Shown here one piece after another: positions 61,838-64,000 of a DNA stretch of 64,000 nt (the first letter of the stretch is position 1; each line of letters begins with the position of its first letter). This DNA comes from Janthinobacterium sp. FW305-129 (lineage in GTDB: Bacteria > Pseudomonadota > Gammaproteobacteria > Burkholderiales > Burkholderiaceae_D), in assembly GCF_020858115.1 (NCBI RefSeq), contig NZ_JACYMM010000004.1:62001-126000 (forward strand). Reading direction: 5' to 3'. The position numbers and the translations under genes were made by a program. The notes under the pieces were generated by a model. That model was not told the DNA's origin. It did no database searches and saw nothing but the letters and a program-made list of their open reading frames with translations.

Positions 61838-62992
61838 ATGACCGCACCGCAAGCCGCCACTTTCAAGCCTAAAAAATCCGTCGCCCTGTCCGGCGTCACC
61901 GCCGGCAATACGGCGCTGTGCTCGGTCGGCAAGACCGGCAACGATTTGCACTACCGCGGCTACGACATTCTGGACGTGGCCGACAGCTGCGAATTCGAGG
62001 AAATCGCCTATCTGCTGGTGCACGGCAAGCTGCCCACCGCCGCCGAACTGAAGGGCTACAAGGCCAAGCTGAAATCCTTGCGCGGCTTGCCGTCGGCCGT
62101 GAAGCTGGCGCTGGAAGCGCTGCCGGCCGCCGCCCACCCGATGGACGTGATGCGCACTGGCGTCTCCGTGCTGGGCTGCACCCTGCCGGAAAAAGACGAC
62201 CATAACGCGCCGGGCGCGCGCGACATCGCCGACCGCCTGATGGCGTCGTTCGGCTCCATGCTGCTGTACTGGTACCACTACAGTCATAACGGCAAGCGCA
62301 TCGAGGTGGAAACGGACGACGACTCGATCGGCGGCCACTTCCTGCACCTGCTGCACGGCGAAAAACCGTCGGCGTCGTGGGAAAAAGCCATGCACACGTC
62401 GCTGATCCTGTACGCGGAACACGAATTCAACGCTTCGACCTTCACCAGCCGCGTCATCGCCGGCACGGGGTCGGACATTCACTCGGCCATCACGGGCGCC
62501 ATCGGCGCGCTGCGCGGCCCGAAACACGGCGGCGCCAACGAAGTGGCGCTGGAGATCCAGAAACGCTACGACAACCCCGATGAAGCGGAAGCGGATATCC
62601 GCGAGCGCGTCGCCAACAAGGAAGTGGTGATCGGTTTCGGCCACCCCGTCTACACGATTTCCGACCCGCGCAACGTCGTCATCAAGGAAGTGGCGCGCAA
62701 TCTGTCGCTGGAAGCGGGATCGACCAAGATGTTCGACATCGCCGAGCGCCTGGAATCGGTCATGTGGGAAATCAAGAACATGTTCCCGAACCTGGACTGG
62801 TTCTCGGCTGTCTCGTACCACATGATGGGCGTGCCGACGGCGATGTTTACGCCGCTGTTCGTCATTTCGCGCACCTCGGGCTGGGCCGCCCACATCATCG
62901 AACAGCGCATCGACAACAAGATCATCCGCCCGAGCGCCAACTACGTGGGTCCGGAAGACCTGGAATTCGTGCCGATCAAGGACCGCAAATAA
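61838..62992 (+). CDS. prpC: 2-methylcitrate synthase
   Basis: A 384-residue enzyme of the citrate synthase family that condenses propionyl-CoA with oxaloacetate. Catalytic residues are seen in [12 protein letters not shown] (His), [13 protein letters not shown] (His/Arg) and the [17 protein letters not shown] block (Asp). The length and N terminus ([20 protein letters not shown]) are those of PrpC rather than GltA. GGAG precedes the ATG at 61838; an open frame 12 codons longer is not supported. Its stop overlaps the acnD start by one base (TAATG). Confidence 0.96.
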   Translation: MTAPQAATFKPKKSVALSGVTAGNTALCSVGKTGNDLHYRGYDILDVADSCEFEEIAYLLVHGKLPTAAELKGYKAKLKSLRGLPSAVKLALEALPAAAHPMDVMRTGVSVLGCTLPEKDDHNAPGARDIADRLMASFGSMLLYWYHYSHNGKRIEVETDDDSIGGHFLHLLHGEKPSASWEKAMHTSLILYAEHEFNASTFTSRVIAGTGSDIHSAITGAIGALRGPKHGGANEVALEIQKRYDNPDEAEADIRERVANKEVVIGFGHPVYTISDPRNVVIKEVARNLSLEAGSTKMFDIAERLESVMWEIKNMFPNLDWFSAVSYHMMGVPTAMFTPLFVISRTSGWAAHIIEQRIDNKIIRPSANYVGPEDLEFVPIKDRK

Positions 62993-64000
62993 TGAGCACC
63001 AACATGAACACCTTGTACCGCAAACCCTTGCCGGGCACCCAGCTAGACTACTTCGACACGCGTGCCGCCGTCGATGCGATCCAGCCAGGCGCCTATGCCA
63101 CCTTGCCCTACACCTCGCGCGTGCTGGCCGAAAACCTCGTGCGCCGCTGCGACCCGGCCACCCTGAACGCTTCGCTGAGCCAGTTCATCGAACGCCGCCG
63201 CGACCTCGATTTCCCCTGGTTTCCCGCGCGCGTCGTCTGTCATGACATCCTGGGCCAGACGGCCCTGGTCGACCTGGCCGGCCTGCGCGACGCCATCGCG
63301 GCCCAGGGCGGCGACCCGGCCCTGGTCAACCCCGTCGTGCCGACGCAGCTGGTGGTGGACCATTCGCTGGCCGTCGAATGCGGCGGTTTCGACCCCGACG
63401 CCTTCGCCAAGAACCGCGCCATCGAAGACCGCCGCAACGAAGACCGTTTCGACTTCATCGACTGGACGAAAAAAGCGTTCAAGAACGTCGATGTGATTCC
63501 ACCAGGCAACGGCATCTTGCACCAGATCAATCTTGAGCGCATGTCGCCCGTGATCCAGGTGCAAAATGGTGTAGCCTATCCTGATACCCTGGTGGGCACG
63601 GATTCGCACACGCCCATGGTCGACGCGCTGGGCGTGATCGCCATCGGCGTAGGCGGCCTGGAAGCGGAAAGCGTGATGCTGGGCCGCGCTTCGTGGATGC
63701 GTTTGCCCGACATCATCGGCGTCAAGCTGACGGGTAAACCACAGCCGGGCATCACGGCGACCGACACGGTGCTGGCGCTGACGGAATTTTTGCGCAAGCA
63801 GAAGGTCGTCTCGTCCTACCTGGAATTCTTTGGCGAAGGCGCGTCGCATCTGACCCTGGGCGACCGCGCCACGATTTCCAACATGGCGCCGGAATTCGGC
63901 GCCACGGCCGCCATGTTCTACATCGACGCGCAAACCATCAAGTACCTGAAGCTGACGGGCCGCGACGACGAACTGGTGAAACTGGTGGAGCTGTATGCGA
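62992..64000 (+). CDS. acnD: 2-methylcitrate dehydratase, Fe/S-dependent (AcnD; 5' part, runs off the window)
   Basis: The first 336 codons of an aconitase-family protein. It begins [26 protein letters not shown] and contains [20 protein letters not shown], the [11 protein letters not shown] block, [10 protein letters not shown] and the [19 protein letters not shown] region of the AcnA/AcnD active site. AcnD with PrpF replaces PrpD in many betaproteobacteria; prpF should follow downstream. The frame is open to the last base. It is coupled to prpC by TAATG. AcnA itself is an alternative but operon context favours AcnD. Confidence 0.93.
   Translation, partial: MSTNMNTLYRKPLPGTQLDYFDTRAAVDAIQPGAYATLPYTSRVLAENLVRRCDPATLNASLSQFIERRRDLDFPWFPARVVCHDILGQTALVDLAGLRDAIAAQGGDPALVNPVVPTQLVVDHSLAVECGGFDPDAFAKNRAIEDRRNEDRFDFIDWTKKAFKNVDVIPPGNGILHQINLERMSPVIQVQNGVAYPDTLVGTDSHTPMVDALGVIAIGVGGLEAESVMLGRASWMRLPDIIGVKLTGKPQPGITATDTVLALTEFLRKQKVVSSYLEFFGEGASHLTLGDRATISNMAPEFGATAAMFYIDAQTIKYLKLTGRDDELVKLVELYA

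Overview
The window is 64 kb of a GC-rich chromosome from a betaproteobacterium, most likely Oxalobacteraceae and Janthinobacterium-like. This rests on gene order and protein character (thrS-infC-rpmI-rplT-pheS-pheT-ihfA-merR, a prpB-prpC-acnD methylcitrate operon, YXWGXW-repeat proteins); no database search was possible. It is ordinary chromosome: there is no insertion sequence, prophage, CRISPR array or rRNA operon, and almost every interval holds a plausible gene.

Layout. 1-7.6 kb: the end of a urease accessory cluster (ureG, hupE/ureJ), a PlsC-type acyltransferase, an ArsR-type regulator with an alkene reductase, a guanidine-II (mini-ykkC) riboswitch driving two SMR exporters, an aspartoacylase-like hydrolase and an OafA-type acyltransferase. 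7.7-16.1 kb: two identical tRNA-Val genes, then the translation cluster from thrS to pheT, followed by ihfA and a MerR-type gene. 16.3-27.6 kb: signalling and housekeeping genes (NarL-type response regulator and DesK-type kinase, Crp/Fnr regulator, chemoreceptor, prfC, GGDEF-EAL protein, rnk, ZntB-like transporter). 27.7-35.1 kb: a YXWGXW-repeat secreted protein, then a two-gene unit of a zinc-ribbon/coiled-coil protein and a Ser/Thr kinase fused to a formylglycine-enzyme-like domain, followed by osmC and pirin genes. 35.1-39.3 kb: an iron-regulated ECF sigma / anti-sigma / TonB-receptor operon with a Fur box. 39.4-44.7 kb: a YdjM-family gene with a LexA-like box, a 34-residue membrane protein, an FHA protein, a methyltransferase and a PP2C phosphatase. 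44.8-55.1 kb: GNAT acetyltransferase, M28 peptidase, LysR regulator and a coupled MFS-MFP-RND-OMF efflux operon. 55.2-58.8 kb: a Tle3-like type VI lipase effector with a downstream lipoprotein that is probably its immunity partner. 58.9-64 kb: an MBL-fold hydrolase, two related small proteins and the propionate (2-methylcitrate) operon behind a sigma-54 promoter.

The most interesting parts are the kinase unit at 29.1-33.8 kb, with FHA and PP2C genes about 7-10 kb away; the orphan effector/immunity pair at 55-59 kb; and several readable control elements (guanidine-II riboswitch, LexA box, Fur box, sigma-54 promoter with repeated activator sites, ATA start of infC, hairpin over the rpmI ribosome-binding site).
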